Source of the DNA: Nomia melanderi
Lineage: Eukaryota > Arthropoda > Insecta > Hymenoptera > Halictidae
Length of the DNA stretch: 64,000 bases
Assembly (NCBI RefSeq): GCF_051020985.1
Contig: NW_027475140.1
Location: 1 to 64,000, forward strand
Reading direction: 5' to 3'
Positions 10,435 through 23,833 of this stretch are shown here, in pieces; position 1 is the stretch's first letter; every line of letters starts with the position of its first letter. The notes under the pieces were generated by a model that saw only the letters and a list, made by a program, of their open reading frames with translations, did no database searches and had not been told where the DNA came from. The position numbers and the translations under genes were made by a program.

Positions 10435-11309
10435 GGTGGTTTTCTCGGCTCCTGGTGGTCCGAGGTCGTTCCCGCTGGCCAGATTCATGCGCCAGGGCCT
10501 CCTACAGACAATGCACTTTGATTTATTGCGCTATCTGTAATAGCACCCGAGATATCTCCAGATATATATTGGATTCTTCCCCGACCCTGAGTGTCCGGCC
10601 CCATGAGACGGTGGTTTTCTCGGCCGCTGGTGGTCCGAGATCGTTCCCGCTGCACAGATTCATGCGCCAGGGCCTCCTGCAGATAATTCACTTTGGTTTA
10701 TTGCGCTATCTCTAATTGCACCCGAGATATCACCTGATATATATTGGATTTTCCTCTGACCTTGAGTGTCCGGCCTCATGAGACGGTGGTTTTCTCGACT
10801 CCTGGTGGTCCGAGGTCGTTCCCGCTGCACAGATTCATGCGCTAGGGCCTCCTGCAGATAATTCACTTTGGTTTATTGCGCTATCTGTAATAGCACCCGA
10901 GATATCTCAAGATATATATTGGATTTTTCCCTGACCCTGAGTGTCCGGCCCCATGAGACGGTGGTTTTCTCGGCCCCTGGTGGTCCGAGATCGTTCCCGC
11001 TGCACAGATTCATGCGCCAGGGCCTCCTGCAGATAATTCACTTTGGTTTATTGCGCTATCTCTAATAGCACCCGAGATATCACCTGATATATATTGGATA
11101 TTTCCCTGACCCTGAGTGTCCGGCCCCATGAGACGGTGGTTGTCTCCGCCACTGGTGGTCCGAGGTCGTTCCCGCTGCACAGATTCATGCGCCAGGGCCT
11201 CCTGCAGATCATTCACTTTGGTTTATTGCGCTATCTCTAATAGCACCCGAGATATCACCAGATGTATATTGGATTTTCCCCTGACCCTGAGTGTCCGGCC
11301 CCATGAGAC
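10435..11309 (+). repeat. 5-monomer tandem duplication, copy A
   Basis: An 875-bp segment repeated directly at 11310-12245 (the similarity slightly exceeds one period). Shared markers are GGATTCTTCCCC, CTCGACTCCTGG, ATATCTCAAGATA and GTCTCCGCCACTGG. Confidence 0.85.
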
Positions 11310-12245
11310 GGTGGTTTTCTCGGCTCCTGGTGGTCCGAGGTCGTTCCCGCTGGCCAGATTCATGCGCCAGGGCCTCCTACAGACAATGCACTTTGATTTA
11401 TTGCGCTATCTGTAATAGCACCCGAGATATCTCCAGATATATATTGGATTCTTCCCCGACCCTGAGTGTCCGGCACAATGAGACGGTGGTTTTCTCGGCC
11501 CCTGGTGGTCCGAGGTCGTTCCCGCTGCACAGATTCATGCGCCAGGGCCTCCTGCAGATAATTCACTTTGGTTTATTGCGCTATCTCTAATAGCACCCGA
11601 GATATCACCTGATATATATTGGATTTTCCTCTGACCTTGAGTGTCCGGCCTCATGAGACGGTGGTTTTCTCGACTCCTGGTGGTCCGAGGTCGTTCCCGC
11701 TGCACAGATTCATGCGCTAGGTACTCCTGCAGATAATTCACTTTGGTTTATTGCGCTATCTGTAATAGCACCCGAGATATCTCAAGATATATATTGGATT
11801 TTTCCCTGACCCTGAGTGTCCGGCCCCATGAGACGGTGGTTTTCTCGGCCCCTGGTGGTCCGAGATCGTTCCCGCTGCACAGATTCATGCGCCAGGGCCT
11901 CCTGCAGATAATTCACTTTGGTTTATTGCGCTATCTCTAATAGCACCCGAGATATCACCTGATATATATTGGATTTTTCCCTGACCCTGAGTGTCCGGCC
12001 CCATGAGACGGTGGTTGTCTCCGCCACTGGTGGTCCGAGGTCGTTCCCGCTGCACAGATTCATGCGCCAGGGCCTCCTGCAGATCATTCACTTTGGTTTA
12101 TTGCGCTATCTCTAATAGCACCCGAGATATCACCAGATATATATTGGATTTTCCCCTGACCCTGAGTGTCCGGCCCCATGAGACGGTGGTTTTCTCGGCT
12201 CCTGGTGGTCCGAGGTCGTTCCCGCTGGCCAGATTCATGCGCCAG
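11310..12245 (+). repeat. 5-monomer tandem duplication, copy B
   Basis: Direct continuation of copy A at +875 bp. It differs at a few sites, including CGGCACAATG at ~11473. Confidence 0.85.
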
Positions 12246-12289
12246 GCCCTCCTACAGAAAATGCTCTTTGATTTATTGCGCTATCTGTA

Positions 12290-13142
12290 ATAGCACCCGA
12301 GGTATCACCAGATATATATTGGATTTTTCCCTGACCCTGAGTTTCCGGGCCCATGAGACGGTGGTTGTCTCGGCCCCTGGTGGTCCCAGGTCGTTCTCGC
12401 TGGCCATATTCATGCGCCAGGGCCTCCTACAGACAATGCTCTTTGATTTATTGCGCTGTCTGTAATAGCACCCGAGATGTCACCAGATATATATTGGATT
12501 TTTCGCTGACCCTGAGTGTCCGGCCCCATGAGACGGTGGTTTTCTCGGCCCCTGGTGGTCCGAGGTCGTTCCCGCTGCACAGATTCATGCGCCAGGGCCT
12601 CCTGCAGATAATTCACTATGGTTTATTGCGCTATCTCTAATAGCACCCGAGATATCACCAGATATATATTGGATTTTTCTCTGACCCTGAGTTTCCGGCC
12701 CCATGAGACGGTGGTTGTCTCGGCCCCTGGTGGTCCGAGGTCGTTCTCGCTACACAGATTCATGCGCTAGGGCCTCCTGCAGATAATTCACTTTGGTTTA
12801 TTGCGCTACCTCTAATAGCACCCGAGATATCACCTGATATATATTGGATTTTTCCCTGACCCTGAGTGTCCGGCCCCATGAGACGGTGGTTTTCTCGGCT
12901 CCTGATGGTCCGAGGTCGTTCCCGCTGGCCAGATTCATGCGCCAGGGCCTCCTACAGACAATGCACTTTGATTTATTGCGCTGTCTGTAATAGCACCCGA
13001 GATATCACCAGATATCTATTGGATTTTCCTCTGACCTTGAGTGTCCGGCCCCATCAGACGGTGGTTTTCTCGGCTCCTGGTGGTCCGAGGTCGTTCCCGC
13101 TGGCCAGATTCATGCGCCAGGGCCTCCTACAGACAATGCACT
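12290..13142 (+). repeat. 6-monomer tandem duplication, copy A
   Basis: Matches 13340-14192 at 1050 bp. Shared markers are GTTTCCGGGCCC, TGGCCATATTCATG, GCGCTGTCTG and ATATCTATTGG. Confidence 0.87.
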
Positions 13143-13339
13143 TTGATTTATTGCGCTATCTGTAATAGCACCCGAGATATCTCAAGATATATATTGGATT
13201 TTTCCCTGTCCCTGAGTGTCCGGCCCCATGAGACTGTGGGTTTCTCGGCCCCTGGTGTTCCGAGGTCGTTCCCGCTGCACAGATTTATGCGCCAGGGCCT
13301 CCTACAGACAATGCACTTTGATTTATTGCGCTATCTGTA

Positions 13340-14192
13340 ATAGCACCCGAGGTATCACCAGATATATATTGGATTTTTCCCTGACCCTGAGTTTCCGGGC
13401 CCATGAGACGGTGGTTGTCTCGGCCCCTGGTGGTCCCAGGTCGTTCTCGCTGGCCATATTCATGCGCCAGGGCCTCCTACAGACAATGCTCTTTGATTTA
13501 TTGCGCTGTCTGTAATAGCACCCGAGATGTCACCAGATATATATTGGATTTTTCGCTGACCCTGAGTGTCCGGCCCCATGAGACGGTGGTTTTCTCGGCC
13601 CCTGGTGGTCCGAGGTCGTTCCCGCTGCACAGATTCATGCGCCAGGGCCTCCTGCAGATAATTCACTTTGGTTTATTGCGCTATCTCTAATAGCACCCGA
13701 GATATCACCAGATATATATTGGATTTTTCTCTGACCCTGAGTTTCCGGCCCCATGAGACGGTGGTTGTCTCGGCCCCTGGTGGTCCGAGGTCGTTCTCGC
13801 TACACAGATTCATGCGCTAGGGCCTCCTGCAGATAATTCACTTTGGTTTATTGCGCTACCTCTAATAGCACCCGAGATATCACCTGATATATATTGGATT
13901 TTTCCCTGACCCTGAGTGTCCGGCCCCATGAGACGGTGGTTTTCTCGGCTCCTGATGGTCCGAGGTCGTTCCCGCTGGCCAGATTCATGCGCCAGGGCCT
14001 CCTACAGACAATGCACTTTGATTTATTGCGCTGTCTGTAATAGCACCCGAGATATCACCAGATATCTATTGGATTTTCCTCTGACCTTGAGTGTCCGGCC
14101 CCATCAGACGGTGGTTTTCTCGGCTCCTGGTGGTCCGAGGTCGTTCCCGCTGGCCAGATTCATGCGCCAGGGCCTCCTACAGACAATGCACT
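13340..14192 (+). repeat. 6-monomer tandem duplication, copy B
   Basis: Partner of 12290-13142. Its right half (13690-14188) reappears at 28565-29063, a spacing of 14,875 bp (85 monomers), with few changes. Confidence 0.86.
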
Positions 14193-15626
14193 TTGATTTT
14201 TTGCGCTATCTCTAATAGCACCCGAGATATCACCTGATATATATTGGATTCTACCCCGACCCTGAGTGTCCGGCCCCATGAGACGGTGGTTTTCTCGGCC
14301 CCTGGTGGTCCGAGGTCAATCCCGCTGCACAGATTCATGCGCCAGGGCCTCCTGCAGATAATTCACTTTGGTTTATTGCGCTAACTCTAATAGCACCCGA
14401 GATATCACCAGATATATATTGGATTTTTCCCCGACCCTGAGTGTCCGGCCCCATGAGACGGTGGTTTTCTCGGCCCCTGGTGGTCCGAGGTCGATCCCGC
14501 TCCACAGATTCGTGCGCCAGGGCCTGCTGCAGATCATTCACTTTGGTTTATTGCGCTATCTCTAATAGCACACGAGATATCACCAGATATATATTGGATT
14601 TTCCCCTGACTCTGAGTGTCCGGCCCCATGAGACGGTGGTTTTCTCGGCTCCTGGTGGTCCGAGGTCGTTCCCGCTGGCCAGATTCATGCGCCAGGCCCT
14701 CCTACAGACAATGCACTTTGATTTATTGCGCTATCTGTAATAGCACCCGAGACATCTCAAGATATATATTGGATTTTTCCCTGACCCTGAGTGTCCGGCC
14801 CCATGAGACGGTGGTTTTCTCGGCCCCTGGTGGTCCGAGATCGTTACCGCTGCACAGATTCATGCGCCAGGGCCTCCTGCATATAATTCACTTTGGTTTA
14901 TTGCGCTATCTCTAATAGCACCCGAGATATCACCAGATATATATTGGATTTTTCCCTGAACCTGAGTGTCCGGCCCCATGAGACGGTGGTTTTCTCGTCT
15001 TCTGGTGGTCCGAGGTCGTTCCCGCTGGCCAGATTCATGCGCCAGGGCCTCCTGCAGATAATTCACTTTGGTTTATTGCGCTATCTCTAATAGCACCCGA
15101 GATATCAACAGATATATATTGGATTTTTCCCTGACCCTGAGTGTCCGGCCCGATGAGACTGTGGTTTTCTCGGCCCCTGGTGATCCTAGGTCGTTCCCGC
15201 TCCACAGATACATGCGCCAGGGCCTCCTACAGACAATGCACTTTGATTTATTGCGCTATCTGTAATAGCACCCGAGATATCACCGGATATACATTGGATT
15301 TTTCCCTGACCCTGAGTGTCCGGCCCCATGTGACGGCGGTTTTCTCGGCCCCTGGTGTTCCGAGGTCGTTCCCGCTGCACAGATTCATGCGCCAGGGCCC
15401 CCTGCAGATAATTCACTTTGGTTTATTGCGCTATCTCTAATAGCACCCGAGATATCACCAGATATATATTGGATTTTCCCCTGATCCTGAGTGTCCGGCC
15501 CCATGAGACTGTGGTTTTCTCGGCCCCTGGTGGTCCGAGGTCGTTCCCGCTGGCCAGATTCATGCGCCAGGGCCTCCTACAGACAATGCACTATGATTTA
15601 TTGCGCTATTTATAATAGCACCCGAG
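14115..15626 (+). repeat. 61-monomer-spaced duplicate, copy A
   Basis: About 1.5 kb matching 24790-26301 at 10,675 bp. Shared rare markers are GATTTTTTGCGC (~14190/24865), GCTAACTCTAAT, TCGTCTTCTGG, GATCCTAGG and GCGCTATTTATAAT. Confidence 0.88.
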
Positions 15627-16135
15627 GTATCACCAGATATATATTGGATTTTTCCCTGACCCTGAGTTTCCGGCCCCATGAGACGGTGGTTGTCTCGGCC
15701 CCTGGTGGTCCGAGGTCGTTCTCGCTGCACAGATTCATGCGCCAGGGCCTCCTACAGACAATGCACTTTGATTTATTGCGCTATCTGTTATAGCACCCGA
15801 GATATCACCAGATATATATTGGATTTTTCCCTGACCCTGACAGTCCGGCCCCATGTGTCCGTGGTTTTCTTGGCCCCTGGTGTTCCGAGGTGGTCCCCGC
15901 TGCAAAGATTCATGCGCCAGGGTCTCCTGCAGATAATTCTCTTTGGTTTATTGCGGTATCTCTAATAGCACCCGAGATATCACCAGATATATATTTGATT
16001 TTCCCCGGACCCTGAGTCTCCGGCCCCATGTGACGGTGGTTTTCTCGGCCCCTGGTGGTCCGGGGTCGTTCCCGCTGGCCAGATTCATGCGCCAGGGCCT
16101 CCTACAGACAATGCCCTTTGATTTATTGCGCTATC

Positions 16136-16310
16136 TCTAATAGCACCCGAGATATCACCAGATATATGCTGTATTTTTACATGACCTTGGGTGACGGATT
16201 CCGAATATCTGCAATTTTCTCGGCCCCTGGTGGCCCGAGGTCGTTCCTACTGCACAGATTCATTCGCCAGTGACTCCTGCAGACAATGCACTTTGATTTA
16301 TTGCGCTATC
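16136..16310 (+). repeat. Divergent GGTGACGGAT monomer 2
   Basis: Same replaced centre (GGGTGACGGATTCCG) at full length, with a private ATGCTGTATTTTTAC. It is isolated among common-class monomers. Confidence 0.92.
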
Positions 16311-16484
16311 TCTAATAGCACCCGAGATATCACCTGATATATAATGGATTTTTCCCCGACCCTGAGTGTCCGGCCCCATGAGACGGTGGTTGTCACCGCC
16401 ACTGGTGGTCCGAGGTCGTTCCCGCTGCACAGATTCATGCGCCAGGGCCTCCTGCAGATCATTCACTTTGGTTTATTGCGCTAT

Positions 16485-17245
16485 CTCTAATAGCACCCGA
16501 GATATCAACAGATATATATTGGATTTTTCCCTGACCCTGAGTGTCCGGCCCGATGAGACTGTGGTTTTCTCGGCCCCTGGTGATCCTAGGTCGTTCCCGC
16601 TGCACAGATACATGCGCCAGGGCCTCCTACAGACAATGCACTTTGATTTATTGCGCTATCTGTAATAGCACCCGAGGTATCACCAGATATATATTGGATT
16701 TTTCCCTGACCCTGAGTTTCCGGCCCCATGAGACGGTGGTTGTTTCGGCCCCTGGTGGTCCGAGGTCGTTCTCGCTACACAGATTCATGCGCCATGGCCT
16801 CCTGCAGATAATTCACTTTGGTTTATTGCGCTATCTCTAATAGCACCCGAGATATCACCAGATATATATTGGATTTTTCCCTGACCCTGAGTGTCCGGCC
16901 CCATGAGACGGTGGTTTTCTCGGCCCCTGGTCGTCCGAGGTCGATCCCGCTGCACAGATTCATGCGCCAGGGCCTCCTGCAGATCATTCACTTTGGTTTA
17001 TTCCGCTATCTCTAATAGCACCCGAGATATCACTTGATATATATTGGATTTTTCCCTGACCCTGAGAGTCCGGCCCCATGAGACGGTGGTTGTCTCGGCC
17101 CCTGGTGGTCCGAGGTCGTTCCCGCTGGCCATATTCATGCGCCAGGGCCTCCTACAGACAATGCTCTTTGATTTATTGCGCTGTCTGTAATAGCACCCGA
17201 GATGTCACCAGATATATATTGTATTTTTCGCTGACCCTGAGTGTC
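16485..17245 (+). repeat. Triplicated segment, copy 1
   Basis: About 760 bp also found at 19635-20395 (+3150, 18 monomers) and 30485-31245 (+14,000, 80 monomers). Markers are ATATCAACAGATA, GGCCCGATGAGACTG, GGTCGTCCGAGGTCGATCCC and TTATTCCGCTATC. Confidence 0.86.
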
Positions 17246-17819
17246 CGGCCCAATGAGACGGTGGTTTTCTCGGCTCCTGGTGGTCCGAGGTCGTTCCCGC
17301 TGGCCAGATTCATGCGCCAGGGCCTCCTACAGACAATGCACTTTGATTTATTGCGCTATCTGTAATAGCACCCGAGATATCTCCAGATATATATTGGATT
17401 TTTCCCCGACCCTGAGTGTCCGGCCCCATGTGACGGTGGTTTTCTCGGCTCCTGGTGGTCCGAGGTCGTTCCCGCTGGCCAGATTCATGCCTCAGGGCCT
17501 CCTACAGACAATGCACTTTGATTTATTGCGCTATCTGTAATAGCACCCGAGATATCTCCAGATATATATTGGATTTTTCCCCGACCCTGAGTGTCCGGCC
17601 GCATGAGACGGTGGTTTTCTCGGCCCCTGGTGGTCCGAGGTCGTTCCCGCTGCACAGATTCATGCGCCAGGGCCTCCTGCAGATAATTCACTTTGGTTTA
17701 TTGCGCTATCTCTAATAGCACCCGAGATATCACCAGATATATATTGGATTTTCCCCTGACCTTGAGTGTCCGGCCCCATGAGACGGTGGTTTTCTCGGCC
17801 CCTGGTGGTCCGAGATCGT

Positions 17820-18408
17820 TCCCGCTGCACAGATTCATGCGCCAGGGCCTCCTGCAGATAATTCACTTTGGTTTATTGCGCTATCTCTAATTGCACCCGA
17901 GATATCACCTGATATATATTGGATTTTTCCCTGACCCTGAGTGTCCGGCCCGATGAGACGGTGGTTGTCTCGGCCCCTGGTGATCCGAGGTCGTTCCCGC
18001 TGCACAGATTCATGCGCCAGGGCCTCCTGCGGATAATTCACTTTGGTTTATTGCGCTATCTCTAATAGCACCCGAGATATCACCAGATATATATTGGATT
18101 TTTCCCTGACCCTGAGTGTCCGGCCTCATGAGACGGTGGTTTTCTCGGCCCCTGGTGGTCCGAGGTCGATCCCGATGCACAGATTCATGAGCCAGGGCCT
18201 CCTGCATATCATTCACTTTGGTTTATTCCGCTATCTCTAATAGCACCCGAGATATCACCAGATATATATTGGATTTTTCCCTGACCCTGATTGTCAGGCC
18301 CCATGAGACGGTGGTTTTCTCGGCCCTTGGTAGTCCGAGATCGTTCCCGCTGCACAGATTCATGCGCTAGGGCCTCCTGCAGATAATTCACTTTGGTTTA
18401 TTGCGCTA
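17820..18408 (+). repeat. 31-monomer-spaced duplicate, copy A
   Basis: Matches 23245-23833 at 5425 bp. Markers are CTAATTGCACC, TGCGGATAATTC, CCCGATGCACAG, CATGAGCCAGG and GATTGTCAGGCC. Confidence 0.85.
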
Positions 18409-18627
18409 TCTGTAATAGCACCCGAGATATCTCAAGATATATATTGGATTTATCCCTGACCCTGAGTGTCCGGCCCCATGAGACGGTGGTTTTCTCGGCC
18501 CCTGGTGATCCGAGATCGTTCCCGCTGCACAGATTCATGCGCCAGGGCCTCCTGCAGATAATTCACTTTGGTTTATTGCGCTATCTCTAATAGCACCCGA
18601 GATATCACCTCATACATATTGGATTTT

Positions 18628-19158
18628 TCCCTGACCCTGAGTGTCCGGCCCCATGAGACGGTGGTTGTCTCCGCCACTGGTGGTCCGAGGTCGTTCCCGC
18701 TGCACAGATTCATGCGCCAGGGCCTCCTGCAGATCATTCACTTTGGTTTATTGCGCTATCTCTAATAGCACCCGAGATATCACCAGATGTATATTGGATT
18801 TTCCCCTGACCCTGAGTGTCCGGCCCCATGAGACGGTGGTTTTCTCGGCTCCTGGTGGTCCGAGGTCGTTCCCGCTGGCCAGATTCATGCGCCAGGGCCT
18901 CCTACAGACAATGCACTTTGATTTATTGCGCTATCTGTAATAGCACCCGAGATATCTCCAGATATATATTGGATTCTTCCCCGACCCTGAGTGTCCGGCA
19001 CAATGAGACGGTGGTTTTCTCGGCCCCTGGTGGTCCGAGGTCGTTCCCGCTGCACAGATTCATGCGCCAGGGCCTCCTGCAGATAATTCACTTTGGTTTA
19101 TTGCGCTATCTCTAATAGCACCCGAGATATCACCTGATATATATTGGATTTTCCCCTG
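18628..19158 (+). repeat. Copy of the 11.1-11.6 kb segment
   Basis: Matches 11103-11633 at 7525 bp (43 monomers). Markers are GTCTCCGCCACTGG, CCAGATGTATATTGG and CGGCACAATGAG. Confidence 0.83.
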
Positions 19159-19804
19159 ACTCTGAGTGTCCGGCCCCATGAGACGGTGGTTTTCTCGGCT
19201 CCTGGTGGTCCGAGTTCGTTCCCGCTGGCCAGATTCATGCGCCAGGCCCTCCTACAGACAATGCACTTTGATTTATTGCGCTATCTGTAATAGCACCCGA
19301 GACATCTCAAGATATATATTGGATTTTTCCCTGACCCTGAGTGTCCGGCCCCATGAGACGGTGGTTTTCTCGGCCCCTGGTGGTCCGAGATCGTTACCGC
19401 TGCACAGATTCATGCGCCAGGGCCTCCTGCATATAATTCACTTTGGTTTATTGCGCTATCTCTAATAGCACCCGAGATATCACCAGATATATATTGGATT
19501 TTTCCCTGAACCTGAGTGTCCGGCCCGATGAGACGGTGGTTTTCTCGTCTTCTGGTGGTCCGAGGTCGTTCCCGCTGGCCAGATTCATGCGCCAGGGCCT
19601 CCTGCAGATAATTCACTTTGGTTTATTGCGCTATCTCTAATAGCACCCGAGATATCAACAGATATATATTGGATTTTTCCCTGACCCTGAGTGTCCGGCC
19701 CGATGAGACTGTGGTTTTCTCGGCCCCTGGTGATCCTAGGTCGTTCCCGCTCCACAGATACATGCGCCAGGGCCTCCTACAGACAATGCACTTTGATTTA
19801 TTGC
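19145..19804 (+). repeat. Third copy of part of the 14.1-15.6 kb segment
   Basis: Matches 14595-15254 at 4550 bp (26 monomers), including GACATCTCAAG and TCGTCTTCTGG. It shares the GACATC variant with the 14.7 kb copy and not with the 25.4 kb copy, so those two are the closer pair at that site. Confidence 0.84.
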
Positions 19805-20395
19805 GGTATCTGTAATAGCACCCGAGGTATAACCAGATATATATTGGATTTTTCCCTGACCCTGAGTTTCCGGCCCCATGAGACGGTGGTTGTCTCGGCC
19901 CCTGGTGGTCCGAGGTCGTTCTCGCTACACAGATTCATGCGCCAGGGCCTCCTGCAGATAATTCACTTTGGTTTATTGCGCTATCTCTAATAGCACCCGA
20001 GATATCACCAGATATATATTGGATTTTTCCCTGACCCTGAGTGTCCGGCCCCATGAGACGGTGGTTTTCTCGGCCCCTGGTCGTCCGAGGTCGATCCCGC
20101 TGCACAGATTCATGCGCCAGGGCCTCCTGCAGATCATTCACTTTGGTTTATTCCGCTATCTCTAATAGCACCCGAGATATCACTTGATATATATTGGATT
20201 TTTCCCTGACCCTGAGAGTCCGGCCTCATGAGACGGTGGTTGTCTCGGCCCCTGCTGGTCCGAGGTCGTTCCCGCTGGCCATATTCATGCGCCAGGGCCT
20301 CCTACAGACAATGCTCTTTGATTTATTGCGCTGTCTGTAATAGCACCCGAGATGTCACCAGATATATATTGGATTTTTCGCTGACCCTGAGTGTC
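19635..20395 (+). repeat. Triplicated segment, copy 2
   Basis: Matches copies at 16485-17245 and 30485-31245. A private change is GTATAACCAG near 19828. Confidence 0.86.
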
Positions 20396-20929
20396 CGGCC
20401 CCATGAGACGGTGGTTTTCTCGGCCCCTGGTGATCCTAGGTCGTTCCCGCTGCACAGATACATGCGCCAGGGCCTCCTACAGACAATGCACTTTGATTTA
20501 TTGCGCTATCTGTAATAGCACCCGAGGTATCACCAGATATATATTGGATTTTTCCCTGACCCTGAGTTTCCGGCCCCATGAGACGGTGGTTGTCTCGGCC
20601 CCTGGTGGTCCGAGGTCGTTCTCGCTACACAGATTCATGCGCTAGGGCCTCCTGCAGATAATTCACTTTGGTTTATTGCGCTACCTCTAATAGCACCCGA
20701 GATATCACCTGATATATATTGGATTTTCCCCTGACCCTGAGTGTCCGGCCCCATGTGACGGTGGTTTTCTCGGCTCCTGGTGGTCCGAGGTCGTTCCCGC
20801 TGGCCAGATACATGCGTCAGGGCCTCCTACAGACAATGCACTTTGATTTATTGCGCTATCTGTAATAGCACCCGAGGTATCACCAGATATATATTGGATT
20901 TTTCCCTGACCCTGAGTTTCCGGGCCCAT

Positions 20930-21778
20930 GAGACGGTGGTTGTCTCGGCCCCTGGTGGTCCGAGGTCGTTCTCGCTGGCCATATTCATGCGCCAGGGCCT
21001 CCTACAGACAATGCTCTTTGATTTATTGCGCTGTCTGTAATAGCACCCGAGATGTCACCAGATATATATTGGATTTTTCGCTGACCCTGAGTGTCCGGCC
21101 CCATGAGACGGTGGTTTTCTCGGCCCCTGGTGGTCCGAGGTCGTTCCCGCTGCACAGATTCATGCGCCAGGGCCTCCTGCAGATAATTCACTTTGGTTTA
21201 TTGCGCTATCTCTAATAGCACCCGAGATATCACCAGATATATATTGGATTTTTCTCTGACCCTGAGTGTCCGGCCCCATGAGACGGTGGTTTTCTCGGCC
21301 CCTGGTGGTCCGAGGTCGTTCACGCTGCTCAGATTCATGGGCCAGGGCCTCCTACAGACAATGCACTTTGATTTATTGCGCTATCTGTAATAGCACCCGA
21401 GATATCACCAGATATATATTGGATTCTCCCCTGTCCCTGAGTGTCCGGCCCCATGAGACTGTGGTTTTCTCGGCCCCTGGTGGTCCGAGGTTGTACCCGC
21501 TGCAGAGATTCATGCGCCAGGGCCTCCTACAGACAATGCACTTTTATTTATTGCGCTATTTGTAACAGCACCCGAGATATCACCTGATATATATTGGATT
21601 TTTCCCTGACCCTGAGGGTCCGGCCCCATGAGACGGTGGTTGTCTCGGCACCTGGTGGTCCGAGGTCGTTCCCGCTGCCCAGATTCATGCGCCAGGGCCT
21701 CCTGCAGACAATTCACTTTGGTTTATTAAGCTATCTCTAATAGCACCCGAGATATCACCAGATATATATTGGATTTTT
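20930..21778 (+). repeat. 58-monomer-spaced duplicate, copy A
   Basis: Matches 31080-31928 at 10,150 bp. Markers are CATGGGCCAGGGCC, GGATTCTCCCCTGTCC, GAGGTTGTACCC, TTGTAACAGCACC and TTATTAAGCTATC. Confidence 0.87.
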
Positions 21779-22570
21779 CTCTGACCCTGAGTGTCCGGCC
21801 CCACGAGACGGTGGTTTTCTCGGCCCCTGGTGGTCCGAGGTCGTTCCCGCTGCACAGATTCATGCACCAGGGCCTCCTGCAGATAATTCACTTTGGTTTA
21901 TTGCGCTATCTCTAATAGCACCCGAGATATCATCTGATATATATTGGATTTTTCCTTGACCCTGAGTGTCCGGCCCCATGAGACTGTGGTTTTCTCGGCC
22001 CCTGGTGGTCCGAGGTCGTTCCCGCTGTACAGATTCATGCGCCAGGGCCTGCTGCAGACAATGCACTTTGATTTATTGCGCTATCTGTAATAGCACCCGA
22101 GATATCTCCAGATATATATTGGATTTTTCCCTGACCCTGAGTGTCCGGCATCATGAGACGGTGGTTTTCTAGGCCCCTGGTGGTCCGTGATCGTTTCCGC
22201 TGCACAGGTTCATGCGCCAGGGCTTCCTGCAGATAATTCACTTTGGTTTATTGCGCTATCTCTAATAGCACACGAGATATCATCTGATATATATTGGATT
22301 TTTCCTTGACCCTGAGTGTCCGGCCCCATGAGACTGTGGTTTTCTCGGCCCCTGGTGGTCCGAGGTCGTTCCCGCTGTACAGATTCATGCGCCAGGGCCT
22401 GCTGCAGATCATTCACTTTGGTTTATTGCGCTATCTCTAATAGCACCCGAGATATCACCAGATATATATTGGATTTTCCCCTGACCCTGAGTGTCCGGCC
22501 CCATGAGACGGTGGTTTTCTCGGCTCCTGGTGGTCCGAGGTCGTTCCCGCTGGCCAGATTCATGCGCCAG
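21740..22570 (+). repeat. 60-monomer-spaced duplicate, copy A
   Basis: Matches 32240-33070 at 10,500 bp. Markers are CCACGAGACGG, CATGCACCAGGG, ATATCATCTGATA, GGCATCATGAGACGG and CCGTGATCGTTTCC. Confidence 0.87.
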
Positions 22571-23244
22571 GCCCTCCTACAGACAATGCACTTTGATTTA
22601 TTGCGCTATCTGTAATAGCACCCGAGATATCACCAGATATATATTTGATTTTTCCCTGACCCTGAGTGTCCGGCCCCATGAGACGGTGGTTTTCTCGGCC
22701 CCTGGTGGTCCGAGGTCGTTCCCGCTGGCCTGATTCATGCGCCAGGGCCTCCAACAGACAATGCACTTTGATTTATTGCGCTATCTGTAATAGCACCCGA
22801 GATATCACCAGATATATATTGGATTTTTCTCTGACCCTGAGTGTCCGGCCCCACGAGACGGTGGTTTTCTCGGCCCCTGGTGGTCCGAGGTCGTTCCCGC
22901 TGCACAGATTCATGCACCAGGCCCTCCTGCAGATAATTCACTTTGGTTTATTGCGCTATCTCTAATAGCACCCGAGATATCACCAGATATATATTTGATT
23001 TTTCCCTGACCCTGAGTGTCCGGCCCCATGAGACGGTGGTTTTCTCGGCTCCTGGTGGTCCGAGGTCGTTCCCGCTGGCCAGATTCATGCGCCAGGGCCT
23101 AATACAGACAATGCACTTTGATTTATTGCGCTATCTGTAATAGCACCCGAGATATCACCAGATATATATTGGATTTTTCTCTGTCCCTGAGTGTCCGGCC
23201 CCATGAGACTGTGGTTTTCTCGGCCCCTGGTGGTCCGAGGTCGT

Positions 23245-23833
23245 TCCCGCTGCACAGATTCATGCGCCAGGGCCTCCTGCAGATAATTCACTTTGGTTTA
23301 TTGCGCTATCTCTAATTGCACCCGAGATATCACCTGATATATATTGGATTTTTCCCTGACCCTGAGTGTCCGGCCCGATGAGACGGTGGTTGTCTCGGCC
23401 CCTGGTGATCCGAGGTCGTTCCCGCTGCACAGATTCATGCGCCAGGGCCTCCTGCGGATAATTCACTTTGGTTTATTGCGCTATCTCTAATAGCACCCGA
23501 GATATCACCAGATATATATTGGATTTTTCCCTGACCCTGAGTGTCCGGCCTCATGAGACGGTGGTTTTCTCGGCCCCTGGTGGTCCGAGGTCGATCCCGA
23601 TGCACAGATTCATGAGCCAGGGCCTCCTGCATATCATTCACTTTGGTTTATTGCGCTATCTCTACTAGCACCCGAGATATCACCAGATATATATTGGATT
23701 TTTCCCTGACCCTGATTGTCAGGCCCCATGAGACGGTGGTTTTCTCGGCCCTTGGTAGTCCGAGATCGTTCCCGCTGCACAGATTCATGCGCTAGGGCCT
23801 CCTGCAGATAATTCACTTTGGTTTATTGCGCTA
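23245..23833 (+). repeat. 31-monomer-spaced duplicate, copy B
   Basis: Partner of 17820-18408. A private CTACTAGC replaces CTAATAGC near 23662. Confidence 0.85.
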
